A DNA stretch of 64,000 nucleotides from contig NZ_AP022591.1 in the NCBI RefSeq assembly GCF_010731795.1, forward strand, positions 1,426,001 to 1,490,000, given 5' to 3'. This document shows positions 39,777 through 50,727 of the stretch, one piece after another (within the stretch, counting starts at the first letter, position 1; each line of letters starts with the position of its first letter). Made by a program: the position numbers and the translations under genes. The DNA comes from Mycolicibacterium celeriflavum (GTDB lineage Bacteria > Actinomycetota > Actinomycetes > Mycobacteriales > Mycobacteriaceae). The notes under the pieces were generated by a model that saw only the letters and a program-made list of their open reading frames with translations, did not search any database and was not told the origin of the DNA.

Positions 39777-42476
39777 TTACACCCTTTCCTTCTCGACCAA
39801 CTCGTACGTCTCGATGACGTCGCCTTCCTTGATGTCGGAGTAGGTCAGCGTCAAACCGCACTCGTAGCCCTCGCGGACCTCGGTGACGTCGTCCTTCTCG
39901 CGGCGAAGTGACGACACGGTGAGGTTCTCGGCCACCACGACGCTGTCACGCAGCAGCCGCGCCTTGGCGTTGCGGCGCATGATGCCCGACTGGACCAGGC
40001 AGCCGGCGATGTTGCCGACCTTCGAGGACCGGAAGATGGCGCGGATCTCGGCGCGGCCGAGCTCGCGTTCCTCGTAGACCGGCTTGAGCATGCCCTTGAG
40101 CGCGGCCTCGATCTCGTCGATCGCCTGGTAGATGATCGAGTAGTAGCGGATCTCCACACCCTCGCGGTTGGCCAGCTCGGTGGCCTTGCCCTCGGCGCGG
40201 ACGTTGAAGCCGATGATGATCGCATCCGAGGCCGACGCCAGGTTGACGTTGGTCTCGGTGACCCCACCGACGCCGCGGTCGATGACCCGCAGCTCGACTT
40301 CGTCGTCGACCTGGATGCCCAGCAGGGCCTCCTCGAGAGCCTCGACCGTACCGGCGTTGTCGCCCTTGAGGATCAGGTTCAGCTGGCTGGTTTCCTTCAG
40401 CGCCGAATCCAGGTCCTCGAGGCTGATGCGCTTGCGACTGCGGGCTGCCAACGCGTTGCGCTTGCGCGCGCTGCGCCGGTCCGCGATCTGCCGTGCGATG
40501 CGGTCCTCGTCGACGACCAGGAGGTTGTCGCCAGCACCGGGCACCGACGTGAAACCGATGACCTGGACGGGCCGCGACGGTAGCGCCTCGGTGACGTCCT
40601 CGCCGTGCTCGTCGACCATGCGGCGGACGCGGCCGTAGGCGTCGCCGGCCACGATCGAGTCGCCGACCCGCAGCGTGCCGCGCTGCACCAGCACCGTGGC
40701 CACCGGGCCGCGACCGCGGTCCAGGTGTGCCTCGATCGCCACGCCCTGGGCTTCCATGCCGGGGTTGGCCCGCAGATCCAGGGCGGCGTCGGCGGTCAGT
40801 ACGACCGCTTCCAGCAGCGCGTCGATGTTGGTGCCCTGCTTGGCCGAGATGTCGACGAACATCGTGTCGCCGCCGTAGTCCTCGGGAATGAGCCCGTACT
40901 CGGTGAGCTGACCGCGAATCTTGGCCGGGTCGGCGCCTTCCTTGTCGATCTTGTTGACCGCCACCACGATCGGCACTTCGGCGGCCTGCGCGTGGTTGAT
41001 CGCCTCGACCGTCTGCGGCATCACGCCGTCATCGGCGGCGACCACCAGGATCGCGATGTCGGTGGCCTTCGCACCGCGGGCACGCATGGCGGTGAACGCC
41101 TCGTGACCCGGGGTGTCGATGAACGTGATCGGCCGGACGTTGCCGTCGAGGTCGACCTGCACCTGGTAGGCGCCGATGTGCTGGGTGATGCCGCCGGCCT
41201 CGCCCTCGCGGACGTTGGCCTGACGGATCGTGTCCAGCAGTCGGGTCTTGCCGTGGTCGACGTGACCCATCACGGTGACCACCGGCGGTCGCTGCTCGAG
41301 ATCCTCCTCGCCGCCCGAGTCTTCGCCGTAGGACAGGTCGAAGGACTCCAGCAGCTCGCGATCCTCGTCCTCCGGGGAGACGACCTGAACCTTGTAGTTC
41401 ATCTCGCTGCCGAGCAGCTCGAGAGTGTCGTCGCCGACGGACTGCGTGGCGGTGACCATCTCACCGAGGTTGAACAGCGCCTGGACCAGTGCGGCCGGAT
41501 TGGCGTCGATCTTCTCGGCGAAGTCGCTCAGCGACGCACCGCGCGCCAGCCGGATGGTCTCACCGTTGCCGTGCGGCAGCCGGACACCGCCGACGACGGG
41601 TGCCTGCATGTTCTCGTATTCGGCGCGTTTCGCCCGCTTCGACTTGCGACCCCGCTTGGGGGCGCCGCCGGGACGGCCGAATGCACCGGCCGCACCGCCA
41701 CGCTGGCCGGGACGGCCACCGCCGCCGGGCCGGCCGCGATAGCCGCCACCACCGGCCGGAGCGCCGCCGCCGGCGCCGCCACCGCGGTAGTTACCGCCGC
41801 CGCCACCGCCGGGCCGGCCGCCCTGGCCCGCGCCGGGACGAGGACCGCCGCCGGGGCCCGGTCGTGGGCCGCCGCCCGGACGCGGGGGCCGGGGCCCACC
41901 GGGACGCGGTGGCATGTTGCTCGGTGACATACCGGGGCGCGGAGCACCGGGCCGCGGGCCACCGGGCCCGGGTCGGGGGCCTTGAGGACGCGGAATCGGC
42001 CGGTCCACCGGCTGCTGAGACGAGAACGGGTTGTTACCGACGCGCGGGACGCGGGGCGCCGGCTTGGGCGCGCCCGGCGCGGGGCCGGGCCGGGGGCCGG
42101 GTGTCGGGCCCGGACGGGTTGGCGGTGCAGCGGGCGCGGCCGGCGGCGCGGCCGCTGCCGCGGGAGGCGCAACGGGCGGAGCCTCGGCCGGGGGAGCCGC
42201 AGGTTTGGGGGCTGGTGCTTTCGCGGGCTCCTTGGGCGCGGCGCTCTTGGTGGCGGCCGGCGCGCCGGCCGATGAGCCATTCCCGTCGGCCTTGACCTTC
42301 TCGGCGGCCGGTTTCCCGCCGCCGAAGGATTCGCGCAACCGGCGCGCGACCGGCGCCTCCACCGTGGAGGATGCGGACTTGACGAATTCGCCCTGTTCGC
42401 TCAGCCGGGCGAGAACTTCCTTACTGGTGACACCGAGTTCCTTGGCCAACTCGTGTACACGGGCCTTACCTGCCAC
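39777..42476 (-). CDS. infB: translation initiation factor IF-2
   Basis: An 899-residue IF-2. An N-terminal IF2N motif ([21 protein letters not shown]) is followed by a very long Ala/Pro then Gly/Arg/Pro-rich segment (about 60-280). The GTPase domain has [12 protein letters not shown] (G1), DTPGHEAF (G3) and NKID (G4). Domains II-IV with the fMet-tRNA-binding C-terminus complete it. GTG start. The low-complexity part produces long, false open frames on the other strand. Confidence 0.96.
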   Translation of the reverse strand: MAGKARVHELAKELGVTSKEVLARLSEQGEFVKSASSTVEAPVARRLRESFGGGKPAAEKVKADGNGSSAGAPAATKSAAPKEPAKAPAPKPAAPPAEAPPVAPPAAAAAPPAAPAAPPTRPGPTPGPRPGPAPGAPKPAPRVPRVGNNPFSSQQPVDRPIPRPQGPRPGPGGPRPGAPRPGMSPSNMPPRPGGPRPPRPGGGPRPGPGGGPRPGAGQGGRPGGGGGGNYRGGGAGGGAPAGGGGYRGRPGGGGRPGQRGGAAGAFGRPGGAPKRGRKSKRAKRAEYENMQAPVVGGVRLPHGNGETIRLARGASLSDFAEKIDANPAALVQALFNLGEMVTATQSVGDDTLELLGSEMNYKVQVVSPEDEDRELLESFDLSYGEDSGGEEDLEQRPPVVTVMGHVDHGKTRLLDTIRQANVREGEAGGITQHIGAYQVQVDLDGNVRPITFIDTPGHEAFTAMRARGAKATDIAILVVAADDGVMPQTVEAINHAQAAEVPIVVAVNKIDKEGADPAKIRGQLTEYGLIPEDYGGDTMFVDISAKQGTNIDALLEAVVLTADAALDLRANPGMEAQGVAIEAHLDRGRGPVATVLVQRGTLRVGDSIVAGDAYGRVRRMVDEHGEDVTEALPSRPVQVIGFTSVPGAGDNLLVVDEDRIARQIADRRSARKRNALAARSRKRISLEDLDSALKETSQLNLILKGDNAGTVEALEEALLGIQVDDEVELRVIDRGVGGVTETNVNLASASDAIIIGFNVRAEGKATELANREGVEIRYYSIIYQAIDEIEAALKGMLKPVYEERELGRAEIRAIFRSSKVGNIAGCLVQSGIMRRNAKARLLRDSVVVAENLTVSSLRREKDDVTEVREGYECGLTLTYSDIKEGDVIETYELVEKERV

Positions 42477-42554
42477 TACATCTCCATCTCTAGAGGCGTC
42501 AGCGGTGGTAGGCGCCGCGCCTCGGGTTAGCTATGACGCATGGTCATCGGGACT

Positions 42555-42953
42555 TCACGGTGTGCTCATGTTCTTCGCTACCTGTTCTGTTGCCGGGCGG
42601 CTGGGCGCTTCCGCGCTGCTCACAGCGCTGACGTGCTCGACCACCGCGGATACGTCCGGTGAACCGGTGATGCGCAGCGCTCGACCGAAGGCTCGCCGCC
42701 GAATTGCTGCGTCGAGGCACTGTGGAGTGGGATGCAGCCACGCACCCCGCCCCGGCAGCTTTCTCGCCGGGTCGACGGTCACGGCGCGAACACCATTTCC
42801 GCCGCCGACAGCGACCACTCGAAGCAGTTCGACGGCCAGCTCTCGTTTTCGGCATCCAACGCAGGTCCGCACCGGTCCGACAGGTTCGTCGGGGCTGCGT
42901 CGTTGCGCCGAAGCCGAAGTCTCGCGCTGGATCACAGGTGAGTCTACCGTCAC
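42555..42953 (-). CDS. ylxR: YlxR family RNA-binding protein (DUF448)
   Basis: A 132-residue YlxR/DUF448 protein, orthologue of Rv2840c. The signature [20 protein letters not shown] and [27 protein letters not shown] are complete. The family binds RNA and has been linked to RNase P and to transcription regulation in other bacteria. It always lies between nusA and infB. Start: GTG 42953 or GTG 42935 (126 aa). The C-terminus has an extra 25-residue tail of low conservation. Confidence 0.9.
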   Translation of the reverse strand: MTVDSPVIQRETSASAQRRSPDEPVGPVRTCVGCRKRELAVELLRVVAVGGGNGVRAVTVDPARKLPGRGAWLHPTPQCLDAAIRRRAFGRALRITGSPDVSAVVEHVSAVSSAEAPSRPATEQVAKNMSTP

Positions 42954-43013
42954 TGTCGCTGGTAATTGAAATGGCTGTGCGCTGGTCGGCGTGGACGCGT
43001 GCGCCGGCCGGCC

Positions 43014-44057
43014 TCAGCGGTCGCCGACGGGCCCGCGCGCCGCGTCCTGGTCGGCGTCCGCCTTGCCCGCGGGGGCCGCGTCGCTGCGGATGTCGATGCG
43101 CCAGCCGGTGAGCCGGGCCGCCAGCCGCGCGTTCTGCCCCTCCTTGCCGATGGCCAGCGACAGCTGGAAGTCGGGCACCACGACGCGTGCCGCGCGCGCG
43201 GTCTCATCGATGACCGACACCGAGACCACCTTGGCCGGCGAGAGCGCGTTGGCGACGAACTTCGCCGGATCGGGGTCGTAGTCGATGATGTCGATCTTCT
43301 CGCCCGACAACTCGCTCATCACATTGCGCACCCGCTGACCCATGGGTCCGATGCAGGCCCCCTTGGCGTTGAGGCCCGGTACCCGGGAGGCGACCGCGAT
43401 TTTCGACCGGTGGCCAGCCTCGCGGGCGACGGCCACGATCTCCACGGAACCCTCCGCGATCTCGGGCACCTCCAGCGAGAAAAGCTTGCGCACCAGGTTC
43501 GGGTGCGTACGCGACAGCGTGATCAAGGGTTCACGCGCGCCGCGGCTCACGCCGACGACGTAGCAACGCAACCGGTCACCATGCTCGTAGCGTTCACCGG
43601 GCACCTGCTCAGCGGTCGGGATGACGCCCTCCGAACCCTTCGTCTCGCTGCCCATCCGGACCACTACGAGGCCTCGCGCGTTGGCCCGCGCGTCGCGCTG
43701 GATCACCCCGCCGACGATGTCGCCTTCGCGGGCCGAGAACTCCCCATAGGTCTTCTCGTTTTCGGCGTCGCGAAATCTCTGCAGCATCACCTGGCGTGCC
43801 GTGGTGGCGGCGACGCGGCCGAATCCCTCTGGGGTGTCATCCCATTCGGTGATCGGATTGCCGTCGTCGTCGACTTCGGTGGCGATCACCTTGACCTCAC
43901 CGGTCTTGCGGTCGATCTCGATGCGCGCCTCGGCGGCATGTCCCTGGGTGTGCCGGTAGGCGGTCAGGAGCGCGGACTTGATGGTTTCGACGAGTTCGCC
44001 CACCGGGATGCCCCGGTCCACTTCGATGGCGTGCAGTGCGGCCATGTCGATATTCAC
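43014..44057 (-). CDS. nusA: transcription termination/antitermination factor NusA
   Basis: A 347-residue NusA: N-terminal RNA-polymerase-binding domain, S1 ([21 protein letters not shown]), then two KH domains, the latter with [23 protein letters not shown]. Actinobacterial NusA lacks the C-terminal acidic repeats of E. coli, hence the length. It regulates pausing and rRNA antitermination. GTG start overlapping the rimP stop (GTGA). Confidence 0.96.
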   Translation of the reverse strand: MNIDMAALHAIEVDRGIPVGELVETIKSALLTAYRHTQGHAAEARIEIDRKTGEVKVIATEVDDDGNPITEWDDTPEGFGRVAATTARQVMLQRFRDAENEKTYGEFSAREGDIVGGVIQRDARANARGLVVVRMGSETKGSEGVIPTAEQVPGERYEHGDRLRCYVVGVSRGAREPLITLSRTHPNLVRKLFSLEVPEIAEGSVEIVAVAREAGHRSKIAVASRVPGLNAKGACIGPMGQRVRNVMSELSGEKIDIIDYDPDPAKFVANALSPAKVVSVSVIDETARAARVVVPDFQLSLAIGKEGQNARLAARLTGWRIDIRSDAAPAGKADADQDAARGPVGDR

Positions 44058-44593
44058 GCCGAAGCCTCCTTCCCGGATCGGCCGACCAGCTCCAGCTCTC
44101 GCGGGTTGGGAGGCGAGAATTCCACTTGCACAACGGCTTTCGCGATACCTTCCAACGGCAATTCACGAACCGAGTAGTTGGCCCCTCGGCCGGCGCGAAC
44201 CACCAGACGCACCACGCCGCCGGTCGTTTCGCCGAGCCGGCCGGTGAGCTGCGTGCCGTCCGACAGCGTCAACTCGACCTTGCGACCGCAAGCCCGGCGG
44301 AAATGCTTCTCGGCGGTCAGAGGTCGCTCCACCCCCGGGGAGGTGACCTCGAGGACATACGGCGCAGACCTGGCGTCGACCTCGTCGAGCAATGCCGACG
44401 CCGCCCGGGACAGCGCGGCGATCGACTCGAGGTCGAGGCCGTCGTCCCCGTCGGCCACCACCGTGATGCGCGGCGGATGCGCGGCGGCGTCGACGATGAC
44501 GTCATCGATTTCGTAACCTGCGCGCGCGAACTCGCCGTCGAGTAGCTCGATCACCTCTTTCTGCGACGGCAATCCCGCAGAACGCTCCGTCAC
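44054..44593 (-). CDS. rimP: ribosome maturation factor RimP
   Basis: A 179-residue RimP (YhbC). [27 protein letters not shown] is the core signature, followed by [16 protein letters not shown] of the C-terminal SH3-like domain. It acts in 30S maturation. The GTG at 44593 was chosen because a GAGGAG Shine-Dalgarno lies 8 nt upstream and the conserved part begins [12 protein letters not shown]. First gene of rimP-nusA-ylxR-infB-rbfA-nrnA-dinF. Confidence 0.94.
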   Translation of the reverse strand: MTERSAGLPSQKEVIELLDGEFARAGYEIDDVIVDAAAHPPRITVVADGDDGLDLESIAALSRAASALLDEVDARSAPYVLEVTSPGVERPLTAEKHFRRACGRKVELTLSDGTQLTGRLGETTGGVVRLVVRAGRGANYSVRELPLEGIAKAVVQVEFSPPNPRELELVGRSGKEASA

Positions 44594-44725
44594 GGCGAGC
44601 TCCTCGTCTTGAGTTGTCCGGACCCGATTCCGCGGCACAACCGCAGAACCAACACTCAACGATACGCCAGCGCCGCCGACGTAAACCCCAAACTCGCGCC
44701 GATGCGACGAGACGGCGATGGCAAG

Positions 44726-45235
44726 ATGTTGCTCGTGCCGAGCACTCCGCCGACCATCAGCAGGCGACGCGTACTGGCCTCGGCCGCGGCGTTGGCCCTA
44801 CTCGGCGCGACCGCGAGTGCCTGCGGGTCATCGCCACCGCCGCCGGAGGTCGACGAACTCGCCGCACAACTCGACCGGGCGCGGGCCGACAGCCAGCTGG
44901 CCACCGATGCGGCCGCCGAGGAGCGCGGATCCGTCGTGGAGGCGCTGACCGCGGTCGCCGCCGAACGCGCGGCCCACGCCCAGGCGCTGTCCGATGAGCT
45001 GGTTCGGATGCGCGGCGCCGAGGCACCCACCACGACACCCTCCAGCACCACCGCCGAGCCGGCGAAGCCACCCACCGTCAAGGACGCCGCCAACGCGCTG
45101 CGGGCATCGGCGGCCAGCGCCAGCGAGCTGGCGGCCAAGCTCTCGGGTTACCGCGCCGGGTTGATCGCGTCGATCGCCGCGGCGTGCACCGCCGCGTACA
45201 CGGTGGCCCTCGCCGAGCCGAGGAGGCCGCAATGA
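44726..45235 (+). CDS. alanine-rich exported lipoprotein (Rv2843-like)
   Basis: A protein of about 169 residues. The signal region has [22 protein letters not shown]: a twin-arginine pattern then a lipobox with cysteine, so a Tat-exported lipoprotein is predicted. The rest is a helical, Ala/Glu/Asp-rich coil with a Thr/Ser/Pro linker, then a hydrophobic C-terminal helix. It is followed at once by the DUF4439 gene (ATGA overlap), as Rv2843-Rv2844. The start is uncertain (ATG 44702, ATG 44726 or GTG 44735). Function unknown. Confidence 0.75.
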   Translation: MLLVPSTPPTISRRRVLASAAALALLGATASACGSSPPPPEVDELAAQLDRARADSQLATDAAAEERGSVVEALTAVAAERAAHAQALSDELVRMRGAEAPTTTPSSTTAEPAKPPTVKDAANALRASAASASELAAKLSGYRAGLIASIAAACTAAYTVALAEPRRPQ

Positions 45236-45702
45236 CGTCGGTGGAGCCGACCGGACCGACGCGGCCGTCTAACCCCGCGGACGGTGCGCTGTTCGACGCG
45301 ATCGCCACCGAACACGCGACGATCTACGGGTACGGGCTGGTGTCGGCGCGTTGCACGCCGGACGTCAACGACCTGGTGTCGAAGGCGATGGCCGAGCACC
45401 GCGAGCGCCGCGAAAAGGGCCTGGCCATGCTCAGCGGCCGGTCGGTCGAGGGCCCGCTGCCTGCCGCCGGATACCAATTGCCGATGAAGGTCGACACCCC
45501 GGACGACGCCGCGAAGCTCGCGGTCCGCATGGAGGAGGACGCGGCCGTCGCATGGCGGGCGGTCGTCGAACAGGCCACCACCGAGCAGGACCGCGCCTTC
45601 GGCGTGGCAGCGCTGACCCAGTGCGCGGTGACCGCCGCGCGCTGGAGCCGGGTGCTCGGCTCGACGCCGGTCACGGTCGCGTTCCCCGGCGGAAACGAGT
45701 AG
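45232..45702 (+). CDS. DUF4439 ferritin-like protein (Rv2844-like)
   Basis: A 156-residue all-helical protein of the DUF4439 (ferritin-like) type. It begins ADGALFDAIATEHATIYGYGLVSAR and has EHRERREKGL and the MEEDAAVAWRAVVEQA helix; the Glu, His and Glu pattern resembles a four-helix ferritin fold, but metal binding is unproven. GAGGAGG Shine-Dalgarno, 4-bp overlap with the lipoprotein gene. Confidence 0.82.
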   Translation: MTSVEPTGPTRPSNPADGALFDAIATEHATIYGYGLVSARCTPDVNDLVSKAMAEHRERREKGLAMLSGRSVEGPLPAAGYQLPMKVDTPDDAAKLAVRMEEDAAVAWRAVVEQATTEQDRAFGVAALTQCAVTAARWSRVLGSTPVTVAFPGGNE

Positions 45703-45705
45703 CGC

Positions 45706-47460
45706 TCAGCGCACGTTCGGCGATGCAAGCGCCGCCGCGATGTCGGCTGCCGCGGCGTCGACGGGAATCTCGCGCGTCTCCCCCGTGAACCGGTTGCGAA
45801 GCTCCACCACGCCGTCGGCCCAGCCGCGGCCGACCACGACGATCCAGGGCATACCGAGCAGTTCGGCGTCCTTGAACTTGACCCCGGGCGAGGCCTGCCG
45901 GTCGTCGAGCAGCACTTCGTGTCCGAGCCGATCGAGGTCGGCCGCCAACTCCTCGGCGCCGGCGCGCGCGGCGCTGTCCTTGTTGGCGATCACCACGTGC
46001 ACGTCGAACGGCGCCACCGACGACGGCCAGCGCAGCCCGATCTCGTCGTGGTGTTGTTCGGCGATGACTGCGACGAGTCGCGACACCCCAACGCCGTAGG
46101 AGCCCATGGTCAATCGAACCGGCTTGCCGTCCTCGCCGAGCACGTCGACCTCGAACGCGTCGGCGTACTTGCGGCCTAACTGGAAGACGTGGCCGATCTC
46201 GATGCCGCGGGCGGCCACCAGCGGCCCGGCCCCGTCCGGCGACGGGTCGCCTTCGCGGACCTCGGCCGCCTCGATCGTGCCGTCGGGGACGAAGTCGCGC
46301 CCCGCGACCAGGCCGACCACATGCTTGCCCGGCTCGTCTGCGCCGGTGATCCACGACGTGCCGTCGACGACACGCGGATCAACGAGGTAACGAACGCCGT
46401 TGGCCAACAACGCTTTCGGGCCGATGTACCCCTTCGCGAGGAACGGGTACTTGGCGAAGTCGGCATCGTCGAGCAACGCGTACTCCGCCGGTTCCAGCGC
46501 CGCGCCCAGGCGCTTGTCGTCGACCTCCCGGTCGCCGGGCACACCGACGCCCAGCAGTTCCCATTCGCCGCCGGGCTCACGGACCTTGAGCATCACGTTC
46601 TTGAGGGTGTCGGCGGCCGTGACGGTGCGCTCCAACGCCGAGTTGGCCCAGTCGACCAGCGTGGCGATCGTCGGGGTGTCGGGGGTGTCGTAGACCTTGG
46701 CCTCGGGTTGGCCCTCGATCGGCAGCGCGTCCGGCACGGCGGTGATGACGGCCTCGACGTTGGCGGCGTACCCGGATTCGAGGCAGCGCACGTAGGTGTC
46801 CTCACCGATCTCGCTCTCGGCGAGAAACTCCTCGGAGGCGCTGCCGCCCATCGCGCCCGACACCGCCGAGACGATCACGTAGCGCACGCCGAGACGCCCG
46901 AAGATCCGCTGATACGCCTCGCGGTGGGCGTGATAGGCCTTCTTGAGCCCGTCGTCGTCGACGTCGAACGAGTACGAGTCCTTCATCAGGAACTCGCGGC
47001 CGCGCAGGATGCCGGCGCGCGGCCTGGCCTCGTCGCGGTACTTGGTCTGGATCTGGTACAGCCGCAGCGGGAAATCCTTGTACGAGGAGTACTCGCCCTT
47101 CACCGTGAGCGTGAAGAACTCCTCGTGGGTGGGCCCCAGCAGGTAGTCGTTGCTGCGGCGGTCCTGCAGCCGAAAGAGCGCGTCGCCGTACTCGGTCCAG
47201 CGGTTCGTCGCCTCGTACGGCCCGCGGGGCAGCAGCGCCGGGAACAGGATCTCCTGCCCCCCGATGGCGTTCATCTCGGCGCGCACGACGGCCTCGATGT
47301 TGCGCAGCACCCGCAGTCCGAGCGGCAGCCAGCTGTACAGCCCGGGCCCGACGGGTCGGACGTAGCCGGCGCGGATCAGCAGTTTGTGGCTGGGCACTTC
47401 GGCGTCGGCCGGATCGTCGCGCAGGGTGCGCAGGAACAGCTCCGACATGCGGGTGATCAC
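45706..47460 (-). CDS. proS: prolyl-tRNA synthetase
   Basis: A 584-residue class II synthetase of the bacterial type. Motif 2 is [21 protein letters not shown], motif 3 is [12 protein letters not shown], and the INS-type editing domain lies at about 220-400. The C-terminal anticodon-binding domain has [17 protein letters not shown]. It charges tRNA-Pro. GTG 47460 ([12 protein letters not shown]) was chosen over TTG 47469 by -10 spacing. It ends 3 bp past the DUF4439 stop. Confidence 0.96.
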   Translation of the reverse strand: MITRMSELFLRTLRDDPADAEVPSHKLLIRAGYVRPVGPGLYSWLPLGLRVLRNIEAVVRAEMNAIGGQEILFPALLPRGPYEATNRWTEYGDALFRLQDRRSNDYLLGPTHEEFFTLTVKGEYSSYKDFPLRLYQIQTKYRDEARPRAGILRGREFLMKDSYSFDVDDDGLKKAYHAHREAYQRIFGRLGVRYVIVSAVSGAMGGSASEEFLAESEIGEDTYVRCLESGYAANVEAVITAVPDALPIEGQPEAKVYDTPDTPTIATLVDWANSALERTVTAADTLKNVMLKVREPGGEWELLGVGVPGDREVDDKRLGAALEPAEYALLDDADFAKYPFLAKGYIGPKALLANGVRYLVDPRVVDGTSWITGADEPGKHVVGLVAGRDFVPDGTIEAAEVREGDPSPDGAGPLVAARGIEIGHVFQLGRKYADAFEVDVLGEDGKPVRLTMGSYGVGVSRLVAVIAEQHHDEIGLRWPSSVAPFDVHVVIANKDSAARAGAEELAADLDRLGHEVLLDDRQASPGVKFKDAELLGMPWIVVVGRGWADGVVELRNRFTGETREIPVDAAAADIAAALASPNVR

Positions 47461-47468
47461 AGTCGACA

Positions 47469-47474
47469 ACCTTA
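47469..47474 (-). promoter_or_regulatory. -10 hexamer TAAGGT of proS
   Basis: TAAGGT on the minus strand, 8 nt before the GTG at 47460; it covers the alternative TTG start. Confidence 0.45.
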
Positions 47475-47487
47475 CTGATGGCCTCGG

Positions 47488-49005
47488 TTACAGCTCGCCG
47501 GCCTCCACGGCTTCTCGAGTGTGCTGCGCGGTGGCGATCTGGCGCGCCGAGAAGCCGATCCAGAACGCGGCGATGCCGACGATCACCGCTACGCCGGCGA
47601 CCCACAGCAGCGAGTAGGTGTAGCCGTGGCCGAGCGCGTCGAGCTGGGCCGGCGTCATGTCCTTGACCGGCCCGGTGGTGCCGCCCAGATACAGCGTGCG
47701 CGAGGTCTGCACGGCCTGGATGACGACGAGTACCAGCGGGCCACCGAGGTTCTGCACCATCAGCGTGATCGACGACACCGGGCCGATCTCGCCCGGGCCC
47801 ACCCCGGCGATCGCGCACAGCGGCAGGATCACCGCGATCGCCCCGATGCCGAAGCCGCCCACGACGATCGGCGCGAACAAGTCCGGGAAGTACGGGATGC
47901 TGCGGTCCAGGGTGGAGCCGTACAGCATCGCGCCTAGCACGAACAGCCCGCCGCCGAGGATCAGCCAGCGCGGCGCGACGTGCGGGGCCAGCCGGGCCGC
48001 GACCGCGGTGCCCACCCCGAACGCGAGCGCAAACGGGATGAAGCAGATGCCGGCCTGCAGCGCCGAGTAGCCCAAAACGTCCTGCACCAGCAGCCCGATC
48101 ATCACGGTCAGGGTCAGCAGCACGCCGCCCGCGAGGAACAGCGCGACGAACGTCATCACCCGGTTGCGGTTGTCGAACACCGAGAACGGGACGATCGGGT
48201 GCTGCGCGGTGCGCTCGACGAGCAGGAAGCTGATGAAGAAGATCGCCGACGCCACCGCGGCGCCGATCACCAGCGGATCGATCCACCCGCGCGGCGGGCC
48301 CTGCGTGAAGACGAGCACCGCAGATGTGCAGCCCAGCGTGGCCAGCGCCGCGCCGGTGACGTCGAGTTTGAGTCTTTCGTGCTGGGTCTCGGCCAGCCGG
48401 GTGACCGCGATGACGATGATCACGATGCCGATCGGCACGTTGATCAAAAAGGCCAGCCGCCAGGAGATCACGGTGAGCGCGCCGCCGAGCACCAGCCCCA
48501 TCACCGAGCCGATGCCCTGCATGGCCGCCGATATGGCCAGGGCGCGGTTACGCGCCTGCCCGACCGCGTACGTCGTCGCGATCAGCGCGAGGCCGGTGGG
48601 CGCCGCGACTGCCGCGCCGGTGCCCTGCACCGCTCGGGCGACGATCAGGGTGGCCGGGTCCGTGGCCAGTCCGCACACCAGCGAGGCGATCGTGAAGACG
48701 CCGACGCCGGACAGGAACGCACGCTTGTGACCGATCGCGTCGCCGACGCGCCCGCCGAGCAGCAGCAGGCCGCCGAACGCCAGGACATAGGCGGTGATCA
48801 CCCAGCTCTTGCTCGCGTCGGTGAGGCCGAGATCCGCCTGCATCCGCGGCAGCGCGACGATCACGATGGTGCCGTCGAGGGTCGACATGAGCTGCATGCC
48901 GGTGATCGCGATGATCGCCGGACCCAACACCGACGAAGCCAGCGGTAACGCGGCGGGCGGCGCCGGGCGGTCTGTCGGTCCGGAGGAACCACCGACGGCA
49001 GACAT
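47488..49005 (-). CDS. MFS drug exporter, EfpA-like paralogue
   Basis: A 505-residue 14-helix DHA2-family exporter. Motif A is GGRVGDAIGHKRAF, motif C-like GSVMGLVLGGALT; the first helix has GMQLMSTLDGTIVIVALP as in EfpA. It is an obvious paralogue of the next gene, efpA (shared RTLYLGGTTGPV and LMVQNLGGPLVL). Likely function is proton-driven efflux of lipophilic compounds. Leaderless -10 and its own unit, separated from efpA by a repeat. Confidence 0.9.
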   Translation of the reverse strand: MSAVGGSSGPTDRPAPPAALPLASSVLGPAIIAITGMQLMSTLDGTIVIVALPRMQADLGLTDASKSWVITAYVLAFGGLLLLGGRVGDAIGHKRAFLSGVGVFTIASLVCGLATDPATLIVARAVQGTGAAVAAPTGLALIATTYAVGQARNRALAISAAMQGIGSVMGLVLGGALTVISWRLAFLINVPIGIVIIVIAVTRLAETQHERLKLDVTGAALATLGCTSAVLVFTQGPPRGWIDPLVIGAAVASAIFFISFLLVERTAQHPIVPFSVFDNRNRVMTFVALFLAGGVLLTLTVMIGLLVQDVLGYSALQAGICFIPFALAFGVGTAVAARLAPHVAPRWLILGGGLFVLGAMLYGSTLDRSIPYFPDLFAPIVVGGFGIGAIAVILPLCAIAGVGPGEIGPVSSITLMVQNLGGPLVLVVIQAVQTSRTLYLGGTTGPVKDMTPAQLDALGHGYTYSLLWVAGVAVIVGIAAFWIGFSARQIATAQHTREAVEAGEL

Positions 49006-49013
49006 GGACAGCC

Positions 49014-49019
49014 ACCCTA
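49014..49019 (-). promoter_or_regulatory. -10 hexamer TAGGGT of the EfpA-like gene
   Basis: TAGGGT on the minus strand, 8 nt before the ATG at 49005. Confidence 0.42.
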
Positions 49020-49023
49020 CCGA

Positions 49024-49078
49024 GTGCGATTTCGGTGTAGTCGGTAACGCTGAGCGCGACCAGCTACGCCCGAATCAC
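49024..49078 (-). repeat. palindromic repeat family B, copy 2
   Basis: A 55-bp palindrome between the two exporter genes. Its reverse complement begins GTGATTCGGGCGTAGCTGGT and ends ACACCGAAATCGCAC, aligning along its length with copies 1 and 3. It lies just past the efpA stop and upstream of the paralogue's promoter. Confidence 0.62.
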
Positions 49079-49102
49079 AACTCTCCGGAGTCGAATGTCG
49101 AG

Positions 49103-50695
49103 CTAAAGCTCTCCGGAGTCGATCGCGTCCTTGACTTCCTGCGCATGCGCGACCTGCGATGCGCTGTAGCCGATGAACAGCGCTGCACCGCCCACGATCA
49201 CCGCGACCGCGGCCACCCACAGCAGGCCATATGTGTAGCCCTGATCGAGGGCATGCAATTGCGCGGCGTTCATGTCGTTGACCGGTCCGGTGGTGCCGCC
49301 CAGATACAGCGTGCGCGAGGTGATCACGGCCTGGATCACGGCGAGCACGACGGGGCCGCCGAGGTTCTGCAGCATCAGCGCGATGGCCGACACCGGGCCG
49401 ATCTGGTCGAAGCCGACGCCTGCGATCGCTGACAGGGTCAGCGGAACGACGATCATGCCGATACCCATGCCGCCGATCGTGATCGGCAGCACCAGGTTCG
49501 GGAAGTACGGGATATTCGCGTCGAGCGTGGAACCGTAGATCATCGCACCGAGCACCAGCACGCCACCGGCGATGACCAGTATCCGCGGCGGGAACCGCGA
49601 CACCAGGGCCGACGACAGGCCGAGGCCGATGCCGAGCGCGATCACGAACGGGATGAACCCGATGCCGGCGCGCAACGCGCTGTAGCCCATGATGTCCTGC
49701 ACGTACAGCCCGATCAGCACGGTCAGCGTGAACATGACGCCGCCCGCGAGGAAGATCGCCGCGAACGTGGCGACCCGGTTGCGGTCCTTGAACAGGTCGA
49801 ACGGCATGACGGGGTTGGCGGCGGTGCGCTCGACGTAGAGGAACGCGAGCAGCGCCGCCGCTGCGGCGAGCCCGGAACCCAGCGTGATGGGCGACAGCCA
49901 GCCCTGCTCGGGCCCCATCGAGAACCCGAACACCGCGGCGGTACAGCCGAGGGTGGCCAGGATCGCGCCCGTGGCGTCCAGCTTGAGCCGCTCGCGGCTG
50001 GTCTCACGCAGCGTCCTGCGGGCCAGGTGGATCATCACCAACCCGATCGGCACGTTGATCAGGAACGCCCACCGCCACGACACCTCGGTCAACGCCCCAC
50101 CGATGATCAGACCCATCACCGAGCCGATACCCGTCATCGCGGCGAAGATCGCCGTGGCGGCGTTGCGGGCGGGACCCTTCGGGAAGGTGGTCGCGATCAG
50201 CGCCAGCGCGGTCGGTGACGCGATCGCCGCGCCTACGCCCTGCAGCAGCCGGGCGACCACCAGCGTCGCCTCGTTCCACGCGAGGCCGCACAGGATCGAG
50301 GCGATGGTGAACAGCGCGACGCCGACGATGAAAGTGCGCTTGCGACCGATCGTGTCGCCCAGCCGTCCACCGAGCAGCATCAGCCCGCCGAACGTCAGCA
50401 CGTAAGCCGTGATGACCCAGCTGCGGCCGGCGTCGGACAGGCTCAGCTCGTCCTGGATCTTGGGAAGCGCGACGATGGCGACGGTGCTGTCCATGGTCGC
50501 GAGCAGTTGCATGCCGCCGATCGCGATGACCGCGGCGATGAACCGCCGCGACGGCAGCCACGCCGGATACCTGCTGGTTCGATCCCCCGCGGACCGCACA
50601 GCGCTCTTCTGCGGGCGTAGTGAAAACGGTTGGTTTGCCCCACCCTCGGCGTCACGGCGCATGGCAGCACGCTCTGCGTCATTGAGAGCCGTCAT
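49103..50695 (-). CDS. efpA: MFS efflux pump EfpA
   Basis: A 530-residue 14-helix DHA2 exporter, same length as Rv2846c. It has GGMQLLATMDSTVAIVALPK, GGRLGDTIGRKRTF (motif A), GIGSVMGLIIGGAL (motif C) and a 45-residue cytoplasmic N-terminus. M. tuberculosis EfpA exports lipids and contributes to drug tolerance. ATG 50695 has a leaderless -10. Adjacent to cysG and the paralogue. Confidence 0.94.
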   Translation of the reverse strand: MTALNDAERAAMRRDAEGGANQPFSLRPQKSAVRSAGDRTSRYPAWLPSRRFIAAVIAIGGMQLLATMDSTVAIVALPKIQDELSLSDAGRSWVITAYVLTFGGLMLLGGRLGDTIGRKRTFIVGVALFTIASILCGLAWNEATLVVARLLQGVGAAIASPTALALIATTFPKGPARNAATAIFAAMTGIGSVMGLIIGGALTEVSWRWAFLINVPIGLVMIHLARRTLRETSRERLKLDATGAILATLGCTAAVFGFSMGPEQGWLSPITLGSGLAAAAALLAFLYVERTAANPVMPFDLFKDRNRVATFAAIFLAGGVMFTLTVLIGLYVQDIMGYSALRAGIGFIPFVIALGIGLGLSSALVSRFPPRILVIAGGVLVLGAMIYGSTLDANIPYFPNLVLPITIGGMGIGMIVVPLTLSAIAGVGFDQIGPVSAIALMLQNLGGPVVLAVIQAVITSRTLYLGGTTGPVNDMNAAQLHALDQGYTYGLLWVAAVAVIVGGAALFIGYSASQVAHAQEVKDAIDSGEL

Positions 50696-50702
50696 GCGGG
50701 TT

Positions 50703-50708
50703 ACCTTA
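50703..50708 (-). promoter_or_regulatory. -10 hexamer TAAGGT of efpA in an AT-rich patch
   Basis: TAAGGT on the minus strand lies 7 nt before the efpA ATG, in an AT-rich patch (50701-50733) with several TTAA and TAAG steps. A transcription factor site is plausible but no clear palindrome was found. Confidence 0.45.
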
Positions 50709-50727
50709 CAGTACTCTTAAGAATCCT

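Noticed and set aside
40605..42969. Long open frames on the plus strand opposite infB (e.g. 40605-41927, 41489-42295)
   Set aside because: They mirror infB codons. The Gly/Arg/Pro-rich IF-2 region gives long stop-free antisense frames in GC-rich DNA; no homology or start signals.
47467..47469. TTG start for proS at 47469
   Set aside because: The -10 hexamer TAAGGT would overlap it; GTG 47460 matches the expected N-terminus and leaderless spacing.
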